Source of the DNA: Cytophagales bacterium
GTDB lineage: Bacteria; Bacteroidota; Bacteroidia; Cytophagales; UBA9547
Reading direction: 5' to 3'
Assembly (NCBI GenBank): GCA_003476475.1
Contig: DMUD01000172.1
Location: forward strand, 1-17,242
DNA: 17,242 nucleotides
Below are positions 1 through 8,867 of the stretch, piece after piece; position 1 is the stretch's first letter; each line of letters opens with the position of its first letter. The notes under the pieces are model-generated. The model was not told the origin of the DNA and ran no database searches. It worked only from the letters and a program-made list of their open reading frames with translations. The position numbers and the translations under genes were made by a program.

Positions 1-24
1 TCTAGCCCAATCAATTCTAATGTG

Positions 25-2364
25 TTATTCTTTGATGAGCTTTTTTAATTCTTCATCGTTCAATTTTATAGGGTATTTTTTGCGCAACTCGGCAATCCAT
101 TCTTTTTCTAAGTAACCTTGATAGTCTGAAATGGCTTGTCCTCTTGCCTCGTCAAGCGATTTAGTAGTGGGCTCTAACAAAGCCTTTGACCAAATAAATA
201 CAGCTCGGTTTCCTTTTTTGAAGGAAAACTCACCTACTTTCCAAGACAAAGAGTCCAATAGATTGTTTTCACCTTGCTGAAATTTTCCTGCCGAAACTTC
301 CAAAGTCAAAGGTTTTTCAGCATTGAAAATTTTCTCTAAAGCTTTTGGCGATGTGCTAAAAGTTTGGAAGGTGATTTTTCCTGCCATTGGATTCGATTCC
401 TTCTCAATTTTAACATTCTTTCCTTTTTTTTCAGGGATAATGTCGCGAACAATTTTCACCTCTTTTTGAAATTGTCCTAGATTTACATTTCTTGATTTGA
501 GATATGCCAAAACGCTATCCAAACGCTTGCTTCCTAGTGCATCTTTTACTGATTCAAATGAAGTTATTTTTATGATTAAGTTTTTGTCACGTTTCACATA
601 ATTACCTACTCGGTTTAAGTTATTCTGCATTTCTTTTTCTACTGTCCACTTACCTACGGCAAAAGTCAAAGTGTCGAAACTTGGGTCAGGCACAGAATAA
701 ACATTAGAATTTTTTAATGTATTTATAGCTTTTATAAGAGTTGGTTCGTCGGCAGCATTCAATACGATGGCTTCGTTACGCGGTTTCCAAGTGTAGTTTT
801 TTTTGTTTTTTTCAAAAAATGCAGCAAGGCCAAGAGTGTCGTTTACTGCTTTTGTCCAAACTTTTTCATCCATTAATGAAAAGAGTAAAATTCCGTCCTT
901 ATATTCATCGTAAAGCATTCTATAGTCTTCGTATTTGTCGGCCAAGCGCGATTCTTCGTAATCCATGACCACTTTTTCAGAAAACGCTTTGAAGTTGCTG
1001 CGTTGAATGGCTGAAGGGCTCATTTCTTGCTTTGGTTTTTGGTTTGCCGATACGTAATCGTAAAAATCTTTCAAGGAATAGGTTTTAGTGCCAATAGTAA
1101 TCAAAGGCAATTTCAAGCTTGTGTTGTCGCTTTTATAAGAAAATGTACCTTTGACCAAACTGCTGTCGGCGGTGTTGAACACATTATTCAGTATTGCGGC
1201 GTTTTCGGTGTAGTTGTATTCCTTTTTCCTTTTTTGGATAAAAATGGTTTTGTTCATGTCCGACCTGGAGTCTTTTTGCACTTTCGTTTTGATGCCCGAT
1301 TCCATTTCACTAAATGATTTTAATGGTTTCTTTTCAATTAGTTTTAAAATGTGCCAGCCGTAAGGAGTTTTGATAGGCGAGGAAATGTCTCCTGGCTTTG
1401 CTAATCCGAAAGCAGCGTCTTCGAAACTTGCTACCCCTAGTTGATTGGAGGCAAATGTTTGCAGTTCTCCTCCGTTAGTTTTGGAATTATAGTCGTCTGA
1501 GAACTGGCTGCATAGTTCTGACCAATTTTCACCTGCCTGTATTTTTGCATACAATTCTTCTATTTTTTGTTTGGCCGCAATAGAATCTTCTTTCGAAATT
1601 CCTTCTCCAGCCCTTATCATAATGTGAGCTACTTTTACTTCTCCACGAGATGGCCTGCGTCCCGTAACTTTCAAAATGTGATAGCCAAAACGGGTACGAA
1701 CGGGCATCGAGATGCTTCCAACGGGAGTTTTGTAGGCGGCTTCTTCAAAAGGGTACACCATTTGTAAAGCGGTGAAATAGCCTAGTTTACCAAAGTTTTG
1801 TTTGGCCGATGGGTCTTGGGAGTATCGGCGTGCCAATGTGTCGAAACTTTCACCTGCCAGCGCCTTGCTACGATATTCCATTATTTTGGTGTAGGCAGCC
1901 AAAGTGTCTTTAGGTTCTGCATCCGGACTTACATTCAACAGAATATGGGACGCACTTACTTCCTCTTTCATTCTTTCGTATGCCTCTTTTATAAGCTGTT
2001 CGGTCACTCCTTTTTCAGTTAGGTAAGGCTGGGCCAATTGTTTGCGATAACCTTCAAGTTCAGCCTTGAAATCTTTGAGAGTATCTCTTCCTTCGGCCTC
2101 GGCTTCTAAAATTTTAAGTCTAAAATTGGTGTATAGTTCTAAATACTCGCGAAGGCTTTTTTCGGAATAGGCATCCGGGGCACTTGCATTGTTTTTATTG
2201 TACACATATTTGAAATCGCTTGTTTTGATTTGATTGGGACCTATGGTGAGCATAGTCGCATTATTATTTTGTTGCGATGTATGACTTATGGTTTTGGATT
2301 TTTGGCTGGTTTTACAATTCTGAAGCAGAAGTAAAGACAAACAAGCAACGATTGTTTTTTTCAT
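25..2364 (-). CDS. Peptidyl-prolyl isomerase with two parvulin domains, probable lipoprotein (PpiC/SurA type)
   Basis: Likely periplasmic foldase/chaperone that isomerises prolyl bonds in outer-membrane or secreted proteins. The 779-residue form starts at the ATG at 2364, because MKK plus a hydrophobic stretch ending in Cys17 (LLLQNC) then makes a lipoprotein-like signal; Asn just before the Cys is not the usual lipobox residue. An in-frame ATG at 2424 would add 20 residues before the signal and is less likely. Two parvulin domains are visible at about residues 135-237 (ASHILLN ... FGYHILKV) and 242-346 (VAHIMIR ... YGWHILKL). A SurA-like unit (iG..i...dF) occurs near residue 40 and again near 420. 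The C-terminal 430 residues end in the segment common to Bacteroidota PpiC proteins (DEARG...SDYQ.YLE.EW). It lies 95 nt downstream of waaA and may be transcribed with it. Family assignment is firm; lipidation and client proteins are inferred. Confidence 0.9.
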   Translation of the reverse strand: MKKTIVACLSLLLLQNCKTSQKSKTISHTSQQNNNATMLTIGPNQIKTSDFKYVYNKNNASAPDAYSEKSLREYLELYTNFRLKILEAEAEGRDTLKDFKAELEGYRKQLAQPYLTEKGVTEQLIKEAYERMKEEVSASHILLNVSPDAEPKDTLAAYTKIMEYRSKALAGESFDTLARRYSQDPSAKQNFGKLGYFTALQMVYPFEEAAYKTPVGSISMPVRTRFGYHILKVTGRRPSRGEVKVAHIMIRAGEGISKEDSIAAKQKIEELYAKIQAGENWSELCSQFSDDYNSKTNGGELQTFASNQLGVASFEDAAFGLAKPGDISSPIKTPYGWHILKLIEKKPLKSFSEMESGIKTKVQKDSRSDMNKTIFIQKRKKEYNYTENAAILNNVFNTADSSLVKGTFSYKSDNTSLKLPLITIGTKTYSLKDFYDYVSANQKPKQEMSPSAIQRSNFKAFSEKVVMDYEESRLADKYEDYRMLYDEYKDGILLFSLMDEKVWTKAVNDTLGLAAFFEKNKKNYTWKPRNEAIVLNAADEPTLIKAINTLKNSNVYSVPDPSFDTLTFAVGKWTVEKEMQNNLNRVGNYVKRDKNLIIKITSFESVKDALGSKRLDSVLAYLKSRNVNLGQFQKEVKIVRDIIPEKKGKNVKIEKESNPMAGKITFQTFSTSPKALEKIFNAEKPLTLEVSAGKFQQGENNLLDSLSWKVGEFSFKKGNRAVFIWSKALLEPTTKSLDEARGQAISDYQGYLEKEWIAELRKKYPIKLNDEELKKLIKE

Positions 2365-2459
2365 TTTGGTAAATGGTTCGAAATGGATTACAATTTTAAC
2401 TAATTTGAGTAATATAGAAAGCAACGCCTAATTAATATGCAGACATTGTGCATTGTGTT

Positions 2460-3713
2460 TTATGTATTTTTAAAGTTTTCAGCTTCAATTTTAAGAATGT
2501 ATTGCATGATTTTTTCTGTAGCACCTGCTTTGCTTTCTACGTAATGTAAATTTTTCTTTCCCAAAGTTGTATTTTTCTTTTTTTCATCGAACAAATCCGA
2601 AAGCAAATGGTTTAGTTCAGTTTCATTTTTTACCGAAAAAGCACATCCTTCTATCAAAATTTCTAAAGCCTCGGGAAAACCTTTTGTATTTGGGCCAAAT
2701 ATGATGGGTATTCCGTAAACAGCAGGTTCTAATATGTTGTGCAAACCTTGTTTGAAAGCTCCACCAACGTAAGCCACTTGGGCATATTGGTAAATGTGAG
2801 CTAGCATGCCAATATTGTCTATTATCAATACTTTTTTTCTGGCAAAGTGTGGATCGGAATTTATTTTAGAGTATTTAATATAAGAAACCGATAAATCATC
2901 CACAATACTTTTTATCATTTTATCGCTAATATCGTGAGGAGCAAGAATGATTTTGACTCTTGAATTTTGGTCGTTTACAAATTTCTTGAGGACTTCAATG
3001 TCTTGTGGCCAACAGCTACCCACCACTAACGTGGGTGTGTTTGATACGAACTCCTCAACTTTAGGATAGTTTTTGTAGGATGATTTTAATTGTAAAACTT
3101 GGTCGAACCGGGTGTCACCGGCAATTAGGTTTTCAATGTTGTGCCTTTGTAAAAGGTTTTGGGATGCCTTGTCTTGCACAAATATGCGTGAAAATTTTTT
3201 CAATGATTTTTTGAAAAAATTAATTTTGAAAACTGGTTGACCTTCGTAAAAACGTGCTGAGAAAAGGATGGAGACTGTTTTTGCTTGCGCGAGAGCAGTC
3301 ATGTAGTGAGGCCATATTTCTGATTTAACAAAAATGGCAAGTGTAGGATTGGCAATTTTTACGAAATCTCGTGCATTTTTCCTAGTGTCGGCAGGAAGGT
3401 AAGTTACAAAGTCGGCCCATTCGGTGTTTTTTCGGGCCTCATAGCCAGAAGGCGAAAAGAATGTGAGTAGAATTGCATATTCAGGCATTTCTTTTCTCAC
3501 GGCCATCATTACGGGTTTTGCTTGTTCGAATTCTCCCAAAGAGGCGCAATGAAACCAGACAATATGTTTTTGGTTTGCTATGTTTGAAGCTTTCAATTTT
3601 GCACGCCAATTTTTTCTTCCTTCTAGCCATTTCCTTATTTTGGTGCTGAAAGGAGAGGCCAATCGCAAAATGATCAGAGTTAACGAAACGAATAAACTGT
3701 AGAGCAACGACAT
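2460..3713 (-). CDS. waaA: 3-deoxy-D-manno-octulosonic acid (Kdo) transferase, GT30 family
   Basis: Transfers Kdo from CMP-Kdo to the lipid A precursor at the inner membrane, the first step of LPS core assembly. I chose the ATG at 3713 (417 residues). The protein then begins with the typical short membrane anchor (LLYSLFVSLTLIILRLAS) followed by FSTKIRKWLEGRKNW, as in the family. The longer reading frame to 3794 overlaps the upstream permease and adds an unrelated leader. Motifs seen: WFHCASLGEFEQ (residues 53-64, with Glu61 in the position of the known catalytic base), TFFSPSGYE (84-92), LPADT (106-110), FVKSEIWP (128-135), GDTRFDQV (199-206), and GGAFKQGLHNILEPAVYGIP (317-336) in the CMP-sugar-binding C-terminal Rossmann domain. 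It starts 28 nt after the permease stop, so the two are probably co-transcribed. Whether it adds one or more Kdo residues cannot be read from sequence. Confidence 0.95.
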   Translation of the reverse strand: MSLLYSLFVSLTLIILRLASPFSTKIRKWLEGRKNWRAKLKASNIANQKHIVWFHCASLGEFEQAKPVMMAVRKEMPEYAILLTFFSPSGYEARKNTEWADFVTYLPADTRKNARDFVKIANPTLAIFVKSEIWPHYMTALAQAKTVSILFSARFYEGQPVFKINFFKKSLKKFSRIFVQDKASQNLLQRHNIENLIAGDTRFDQVLQLKSSYKNYPKVEEFVSNTPTLVVGSCWPQDIEVLKKFVNDQNSRVKIILAPHDISDKMIKSIVDDLSVSYIKYSKINSDPHFARKKVLIIDNIGMLAHIYQYAQVAYVGGAFKQGLHNILEPAVYGIPIIFGPNTKGFPEALEILIEGCAFSVKNETELNHLLSDLFDEKKKNTTLGKKNLHYVESKAGATEKIMQYILKIEAENFKNT

Positions 3714-3741
3714 TTTTGTAGAAAAAGAAAAGGCTATGCTT

Positions 3742-4593
3742 TTACACAGTATCCATGAAGTCCTTTTCAACTTTATTGAAAAGGATAATGCCAAAAATGA
3801 GGGTTAACAAGGTTACAAGGCTTGAATAACCCAAGTATTCCCATTTGAATTCTCCAACACCCATTACCGAAAAGCGAAATGTTTCGACTATAGAGGTCAT
3901 TGGGTTTAGCAAAATATAGGTTTTGTATTTGCCCGACATAAGCGAGAGCGGGTAAATAATGGGAGTGGCATACATAAGTAATTGAACACCAAATGAAACC
4001 AAAAATTTCAAGTCGCGATATTTGGTTGTAAGCGACGAAACAATAATGCCCAATCCAAGCCCCAAAAAAGCCATAAGCGCAATAAGGTAAGGCAATAGAA
4101 GAAGGTAAATGTTGGGGCGAAGCTGTACACCTTGCGCAAAGAAGTACACATAAATCCCTATGAACATGACCGATTGTATGAAAAATGATACAAGTCCAGA
4201 GATAACGTTGGAAATGGGCACCGTGAGCCTTGGAAAATATACTTTGCCAAAAATGTTGGCGTTGGCCACAAAAGTATCTGAAGTTTTGTTCAGGCATCCT
4301 GCAAAATAATTCCACATCAAAATGCCCGACATGTAGAACATGGCTTGGGGCAAACCGTCGGTGGGTAGTTTGGCGATGCGGCCAAAAATAATCATATAGG
4401 TGAGGGTGGTGAGGAGTGGTTGCAACACAAACCAAATAGGCCCCAAAATCGTTTGCTTGTATTGCGACACAAAATCGCGTCTTACAAACATATACACAAG
4501 GTCTCGGTACCGCCAAATGTCGCCCAAATGCAAGTTGAACCAACTGTTTTTAGGTTGTATAACTAGCGACCATTCTTCTTCTTGTTCTTTCAT
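3742..4593 (-). CDS. ABC-2 type permease for polysaccharide/O-antigen export (Wzm-like)
   Basis: Integral inner-membrane subunit of an exporter of undecaprenyl-linked glycan (Wzm/RfbA/TagG family). The 283 residues match the family length. About six hydrophobic segments are visible, at roughly residues 49-73, 84-100, 124-150, 163-188, 199-218 and 252-272. A cytoplasmic amphipathic N-terminus (LGDIWRYRDLVYMFVRRDF) precedes the first, as is usual for these permeases, along with the Q..LGPIWF..QP signature and the KYRDLKF loop after the fourth. The gene lies 23 nt after the SNF2-family gene and 28 nt before waaA. The ATP-binding partner (Wzt type) that must pair with it is not adjacent and is nowhere in this window. 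The substrate is unknown. A capsule, O-antigen or other envelope glycan is inferred from the family and from the waaA neighbour. Confidence 0.9.
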   Translation of the reverse strand: MKEQEEEWSLVIQPKNSWFNLHLGDIWRYRDLVYMFVRRDFVSQYKQTILGPIWFVLQPLLTTLTYMIIFGRIAKLPTDGLPQAMFYMSGILMWNYFAGCLNKTSDTFVANANIFGKVYFPRLTVPISNVISGLVSFFIQSVMFIGIYVYFFAQGVQLRPNIYLLLLPYLIALMAFLGLGLGIIVSSLTTKYRDLKFLVSFGVQLLMYATPIIYPLSLMSGKYKTYILLNPMTSIVETFRFSVMGVGEFKWEYLGYSSLVTLLTLIFGIILFNKVEKDFMDTV

Positions 4594-4616
4594 GGAGTAA
4601 TGCCAAAAGGCAAAAA

Positions 4617-7556
4617 TTAAACAAACAAATTTAATATATCTTCTTGCGTGAGCGATTTCACAAACGATTCTTCGGTACTGATAATCTCGTTGGCCAATTT
4701 TTTCTTGGAGTTCTGCAACATGATGATTTTCTCTTCCAAAGTATCTTTTGTGATAAATTTGTAGATGAAGACCTTTTTATCTTGTCCAATGCGGTGGGCT
4801 CGGTCTATGGCTTGTTGTTCGGCAGCTGGGTTCCACCATGGATCCAAAATAAAAACATAGTCGGCTGCTGTGAGATTGAGCCCTACTCCACCCGCTTTTA
4901 GCGATATCAGGAAAATTTTCATCGAATTGTCTTGCTGAAAAACTTCCACCTCTTTTTGTCGGTCGCGTGTGCTGCCATCTAAATAGGAATATCGAATATT
5001 TTCTTTGTCCAAATGTTGTTGGAGCAATTTTAAATGTTTTACAAACTGACTGAATATCAAAATTTTATGATTTTCAGAGATGGCATTTTGCAACATAGAA
5101 AGCACTTCTTCCATTTTTCCCGAGTCGCCAGCATAGTCTTCCACGGCCATGGCAGGATGGTTGGCCAATTGTCTCAGTTTGGTTAGGCCTTGCAGTATAT
5201 ATAGTTGTGAATTGCCAATTCCTTTTTTTTCAATAGTTTCTGTAATCTGATTTCGAATAAACGACTTCGTTTCTTCGTACAAGCGTTGTTGTTCTTCGCT
5301 CATCAGGCAATATTGTATAAATTCTGTTTTTTCGGGCAGTTCCTTTTCCACCTGCGACTTGTTTCTTCGTAGCACAAAAGGCTTGATAAGGTTGTGCAAT
5401 CTTTGCGATTTGGCTTGGTCGTTTTTCTTTTCGATAGGCACCAAAAACTCTCTTTTAAAGAAAGACAAATTGCCTAGCAAACCAGGGTTTACGAAATTCA
5501 TTTGGCTCCAAAGGTCGCTGGTACTGTTTTCGATGGGGGTGCCCGTTAAAATCAGTTTGTTTTTGCTTTTCAGCTTTACAATTTCTTTTGCAATAACCGA
5601 GCTAGGGTTTTTTATAGCTTGAGATTCGTCTAAAATAATGTAGTTGAAATAGAATTCCTTCATAATATCGGCATCGTTGCGAATGGTGCCGTAGGTGGTC
5701 AATATCAAATCGTAGTTTATAAAATTTTCGGTGTTTTTGTCGCGAAATGCTCCGGTATAGTTGAATACTTTCAACATCGGTGCAAATTTTTTGGCTTCTA
5801 GTTCCCAATTGTACACCAACGAGGTGGGCATGATAAGCAAGGAAGGATTTGAGATATTGCTTTCTTTTTCAGATTGTAGCAAAGCCAATGTTTGTACTGT
5901 TTTGCCAAGTCCCATGTCATCGGCTAAACAACCACCCAAACCATAGTTGGCCAAAAAACGCATCCAGTTGAAGCCCGCTTTTTGGTAGCTTCGTAGATTT
6001 CCACGAAAATTTTTTGGAATTGGGAAATCCTCTATTTTCTCGAATTCTTTTAGTTTTTCAAGCTTGTTGTTCAGACTTACTTTCGCCAAATTCTCTTTGT
6101 CCATCTCTTCGACCAAGGCTACATGGTGTTTTTTCAAGGTCAAGCCTTCGCCCAATTGTGATTCATCGGAAAGTTGGAATAAATCGGAATAACGCGTGAA
6201 CCATTCTTCAGGTATTACGGCTATTTGTCCGTTTGGTAATTCAATTTCGTGCTTGTTTTCAATAATGTATTTTCTAATTCTTCTGAATGGAATTTCGTAA
6301 GGTCCAAAGCGTACCACGGCATTTACATCAAACCAATCGATGTTTTCTTGGATGGAAATGGTCAGTTCGGATTTTCCTAGGAAGTATCGTTTTACGTCTT
6401 TGTGATGCTGCTGAATTTTGAAACCAAGATTTTCTAATTCCTCGGCGTGGTAGTTTATCCAGTCAAAGGCTTTGTACTTGGGCATTACGGCTTTGCCGTG
6501 TTTTATTTCCAAACCCCTGTTTAGCAGTTCCGAAAGTTTGTTTTTTTCCCAGTCGGTAAAACGTTTTACCTTGTGAAAAGTGTAATTGTCTTGTACTTTT
6601 TCTACTTTAACGCTGGTGGTCGTGTTATTTCCTGCACTGAAAATAAAGTTGCCATAGTGAAAGGAAAGGTCGAATACGATTTTGCCTTCTACATCTTCCA
6701 CTTTTACAGCATTATTATTTGAGTCGTTGAATAAGGTCAATGGCGAGCTAACCGACAACATTTCGGTAAATGACAAATATGGAAATGCGTTTTCGCGTTC
6801 GTTGATAATGTCGAAGCCTTTGGCATACACATCAAAAGAAGCAATAAGCGGTGCGATGAATTTTTTGTAGTAGGCATCTTCCACTTTTTTTGGAACTTCT
6901 ATGAATTTTTTTTGTAAAAAAGGCTTCAGTTTTGACCCTTCCACTTCTTTTTCAAAAGTGTAAAGCTTGCTTTCCAAAAGAAGCCAAGCGGGTTTTTGAC
7001 ACACGATAAAGGCGTTTTTGTATTGGAAATCTACTTTTTCGCCTTTGTATTTAATAGTAGGGTAGTAATGCGTGTTGTTTTCGTTGCGGAAAAAATGGAA
7101 GAGGACGCTCGCTTTTTCGGGCATCACTTCTATTTTGCGCCAAGTAGGTTCACCATCGTTGCCCATTTCGAACAATAGTTTGCCTGGCATGTAGGACAAT
7201 ATTTTCGTCTTTTTATCCTCTACATATTTCAAAATGGCCTCTTGAAGCAATGGGTCGCCTTTTTCCTTGTTGAATACTTTTGGAAAAAATTCTTGAGCAC
7301 TTATTTTTTTGGTAGAATGTTTTTTGAGGACGACATCTTGCTGCATGCTGTCAATGAGCTTAATCATTTCCAAGTCTCGTTGGTCTAGACCAGACTCAAA
7401 ATCCTGACAGTTGACAGATGAAATATTTTGGTGCTGAAGGGTAAGTCGGCCTTTTTCGTCGAGCTGAATAATGAAGGATTCAAAAATAAAACCAAGGTAT
7501 TCGTGCTGATAAAGCGAATACACTATTTGGAATGGTTTTTGAGGTGAAACGTTCAT
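4617..7556 (-). CDS. SNF2/RapA-family DEAD-like helicase with bacterial SNF2-associated N-terminal region
   Basis: ATP-driven double-stranded DNA translocase of the bacterial SNF2 group; the cellular role is not known for most members. The ATPase core is complete: DDMGLGKT (Walker A, residues 546-553), LDESQAIKN (motif II, 642-650, DESQ rather than DEAH, usual in this group), LTGTPIENS (670-678), SLKAGGVGLNLT (885-896) and QQAIDRAHRIGQ (914-925, motif VI). Residues 1 to about 500 carry no helicase motif. The part around 405-460 (DWFDVNAVVRFG ... IPEEWF) resembles the bacterial SNF2-associated domain. I see no zinc-binding SWIM Cys/His cluster. The length of 979 residues is normal for the group. 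A candidate promoter sits just upstream at 7576-7607, and the permease gene follows after 23 nt. No methylase, nuclease or other defence gene is adjacent, so a phage-defence role is not supported. Confidence 0.93.
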   Translation of the reverse strand: MNVSPQKPFQIVYSLYQHEYLGFIFESFIIQLDEKGRLTLQHQNISSVNCQDFESGLDQRDLEMIKLIDSMQQDVVLKKHSTKKISAQEFFPKVFNKEKGDPLLQEAILKYVEDKKTKILSYMPGKLLFEMGNDGEPTWRKIEVMPEKASVLFHFFRNENNTHYYPTIKYKGEKVDFQYKNAFIVCQKPAWLLLESKLYTFEKEVEGSKLKPFLQKKFIEVPKKVEDAYYKKFIAPLIASFDVYAKGFDIINERENAFPYLSFTEMLSVSSPLTLFNDSNNNAVKVEDVEGKIVFDLSFHYGNFIFSAGNNTTTSVKVEKVQDNYTFHKVKRFTDWEKNKLSELLNRGLEIKHGKAVMPKYKAFDWINYHAEELENLGFKIQQHHKDVKRYFLGKSELTISIQENIDWFDVNAVVRFGPYEIPFRRIRKYIIENKHEIELPNGQIAVIPEEWFTRYSDLFQLSDESQLGEGLTLKKHHVALVEEMDKENLAKVSLNNKLEKLKEFEKIEDFPIPKNFRGNLRSYQKAGFNWMRFLANYGLGGCLADDMGLGKTVQTLALLQSEKESNISNPSLLIMPTSLVYNWELEAKKFAPMLKVFNYTGAFRDKNTENFINYDLILTTYGTIRNDADIMKEFYFNYIILDESQAIKNPSSVIAKEIVKLKSKNKLILTGTPIENSTSDLWSQMNFVNPGLLGNLSFFKREFLVPIEKKNDQAKSQRLHNLIKPFVLRRNKSQVEKELPEKTEFIQYCLMSEEQQRLYEETKSFIRNQITETIEKKGIGNSQLYILQGLTKLRQLANHPAMAVEDYAGDSGKMEEVLSMLQNAISENHKILIFSQFVKHLKLLQQHLDKENIRYSYLDGSTRDRQKEVEVFQQDNSMKIFLISLKAGGVGLNLTAADYVFILDPWWNPAAEQQAIDRAHRIGQDKKVFIYKFITKDTLEEKIIMLQNSKKKLANEIISTEESFVKSLTQEDILNLFV

Positions 7557-7575
7557 TTTTGGGAAATGCCAACCT

Positions 7576-7607
7576 CAAATATAAATACTATTCAGCCTAT
7601 TTAGAAA
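7576..7607 (-). promoter_or_regulatory. Candidate Bacteroidota-type promoter for the SNF2-family gene and downstream envelope genes
   Basis: On the minus strand, TATATTTG (7576-7583) matches the Bacteroidota -7 consensus TAnnTTTG exactly. TTTC (7604-7607) stands in for the -33 TTTG with a 20-nt spacer. The -7 box ends 19 nt before the ATG at 7556. It is placed right for a transcript covering SNF2, permease and waaA. Confidence 0.55.
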
Positions 7608-7685
7608 GATTTTGTTTCTGTTTAGTAGTATATATGGAAGGTTGTGAAATGGATGTATAAATGAAAAAAATAATTGAAATACAAT

Positions 7686-8804
7686 TTATAGCGCTGCATA
7701 ACTTCTGTCCCAATCCTTCCAAACTGCTTCATAACCTTGTTTTTCAAGCATTTGTACAATTTCGTGTGGGCTTCTTTCGTCGTCAATTTCAAATTGTTCC
7801 AACGACTCTTTTTCTACAGTATAACCTCCGGGATTTGTTTTAGAACCTGCGCTCATGCTGGTAATGCCCAATTTTACAATGTTGTTGCGGAATTTTGGGC
7901 TTTCACGGGTAGAAATGGATAGTTCAACTTCTTGGTTAAAAATACGATAGGCGCATATTAGCTGTACCAATTCCCTATCGTTCATTTCTACTTTTGGTTC
8001 TAGCCCGCCCGAAAATGGCCGTAGGCGAGGAAAGGAAATAGAATACTTGGTTTGCCAATAGTTGCGTTCTAGGTAGTCGAGGTGTAGTGCCGTATAATAA
8101 CTGTCGGTGCGCCAATCTTCCAATCCGAATAGGACGCCTAAACCTATTTTGTGCACGCCTGCTTTTCCAAGGCGGTCGGGTGTTTCTAAACGATAATGGA
8201 AATGGGCCTTTTTTCCTTTTGGATGATGTTTTCGGTAGTCTTCTTTATGGTAAGTTTCTTGGTATATCAAAACGGTATTTAGACCAAGGGCAACTAATTT
8301 CTCGTACTCCTTTTGTTCCAAAGGTTGTACTTCCATTGATATTTGTGAAAAATGTGGAGAAATCAATTTTATGGCATTTTCGAAATAAGGAAGTCCTACA
8401 TTGGTTTGGTCTTCGCCGGTTACAAGCAAAACATGGTCGTAACCTTGCTCTTTTAGGAAAGTTATTTCTTGTATTATTTCTTTGTCTGTCAGTGTTTTGC
8501 GTTTTACTTTATTGCCAAAACTGAAGCCGCAATAGGTACACACATTGTGGCATTCGTTTGAAAGATACATTGGAATGAACAAATGAATCGTTTTGCCAAA
8601 ACGTTTCAACGTTAGTTCACGGCTCAAAGTGGCCATTTGCTCAAGATATGGTGTAGCAGCAGGCGAAATCAAGGCTTTGAAATCTTCGAGCGACCGTTTG
8701 CTGGTTTTCGACAAAGCAGCTTCCACATCTTGGGAAGTTTTCCCAAAAATCGATTCTTTTACTTCGTCCCAGTCGTGTTGTTCGAAAATTTCGGTGAAGG
8801 TCAT
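7686..8804 (-). CDS. thiH: 2-iminoacetate synthase (tyrosine lyase), radical SAM enzyme of thiamine thiazole synthesis
   Basis: Cleaves tyrosine with S-adenosylmethionine and a [4Fe-4S] cluster to give dehydroglycine (2-iminoacetate) and p-cresol. ThiG uses the dehydroglycine to build the thiazole of thiamine. The radical SAM motif is CHNVCTYC, with Cys85, Cys89 and Cys92. Further ThiH-like stretches follow: LLVTGEDQTNVG, SMEVQPLEQKEYEKL, VLIYQETYHKEDYRKHHPKG and the C-terminal half LRPFSGGLEP ... STRESPKFRNN ... SAGSKTNPGGY. The 372 residues match the family (E. coli about 377). The other thiazole genes (thiS, thiG, thiF, thiC) are not beside it, which differs from the common thi operon. It lies 63 nt after an aminotransferase gene and may share its transcript. 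An aminofutalosine or cobalamin-independent HydG-like role is less likely, given the close match along the length. Confidence 0.93.
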   Translation of the reverse strand: MTFTEIFEQHDWDEVKESIFGKTSQDVEAALSKTSKRSLEDFKALISPAATPYLEQMATLSRELTLKRFGKTIHLFIPMYLSNECHNVCTYCGFSFGNKVKRKTLTDKEIIQEITFLKEQGYDHVLLVTGEDQTNVGLPYFENAIKLISPHFSQISMEVQPLEQKEYEKLVALGLNTVLIYQETYHKEDYRKHHPKGKKAHFHYRLETPDRLGKAGVHKIGLGVLFGLEDWRTDSYYTALHLDYLERNYWQTKYSISFPRLRPFSGGLEPKVEMNDRELVQLICAYRIFNQEVELSISTRESPKFRNNIVKLGITSMSAGSKTNPGGYTVEKESLEQFEIDDERSPHEIVQMLEKQGYEAVWKDWDRSYAAL

Positions 8805-8867
8805 TGAGCAATTAAGTATCTTTTGGCAAATAACAGAATTACAGGCATAAAAAGAGATCCATCATAC

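Noticed and set aside
2444..2458. Tandem CATTGTG repeat between waaA and the isomerase gene
   Set aside because: Only two 7-base copies; too short to be meaningful in AT-rich DNA.
3773..4543. A 256-residue open frame on the same strand as the ABC permease
   Set aside because: It lies in another frame wholly within the permease gene, has a His/Cys-rich composition unlike a real protein, and the permease frame shows clear family motifs.
4617..7556. SNF2 helicase as part of a phage-defence system (for example DISARM-like)
   Set aside because: No methylase, nuclease, phospholipase-D or other defence gene is adjacent; the neighbours are envelope and metabolic genes.
7557..7685. Largest gap (129 nt), examined for a small gene, RNA or terminator
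   Set aside because: Apart from the candidate promoter at 7576-7607 I see only AT-rich sequence, with no clear hairpin or open frame.
8087..8524. A 145-residue open frame antisense to thiH
   Set aside because: Shadow of the thiH codons with no family motif or start signal; the thiH frame is well supported.
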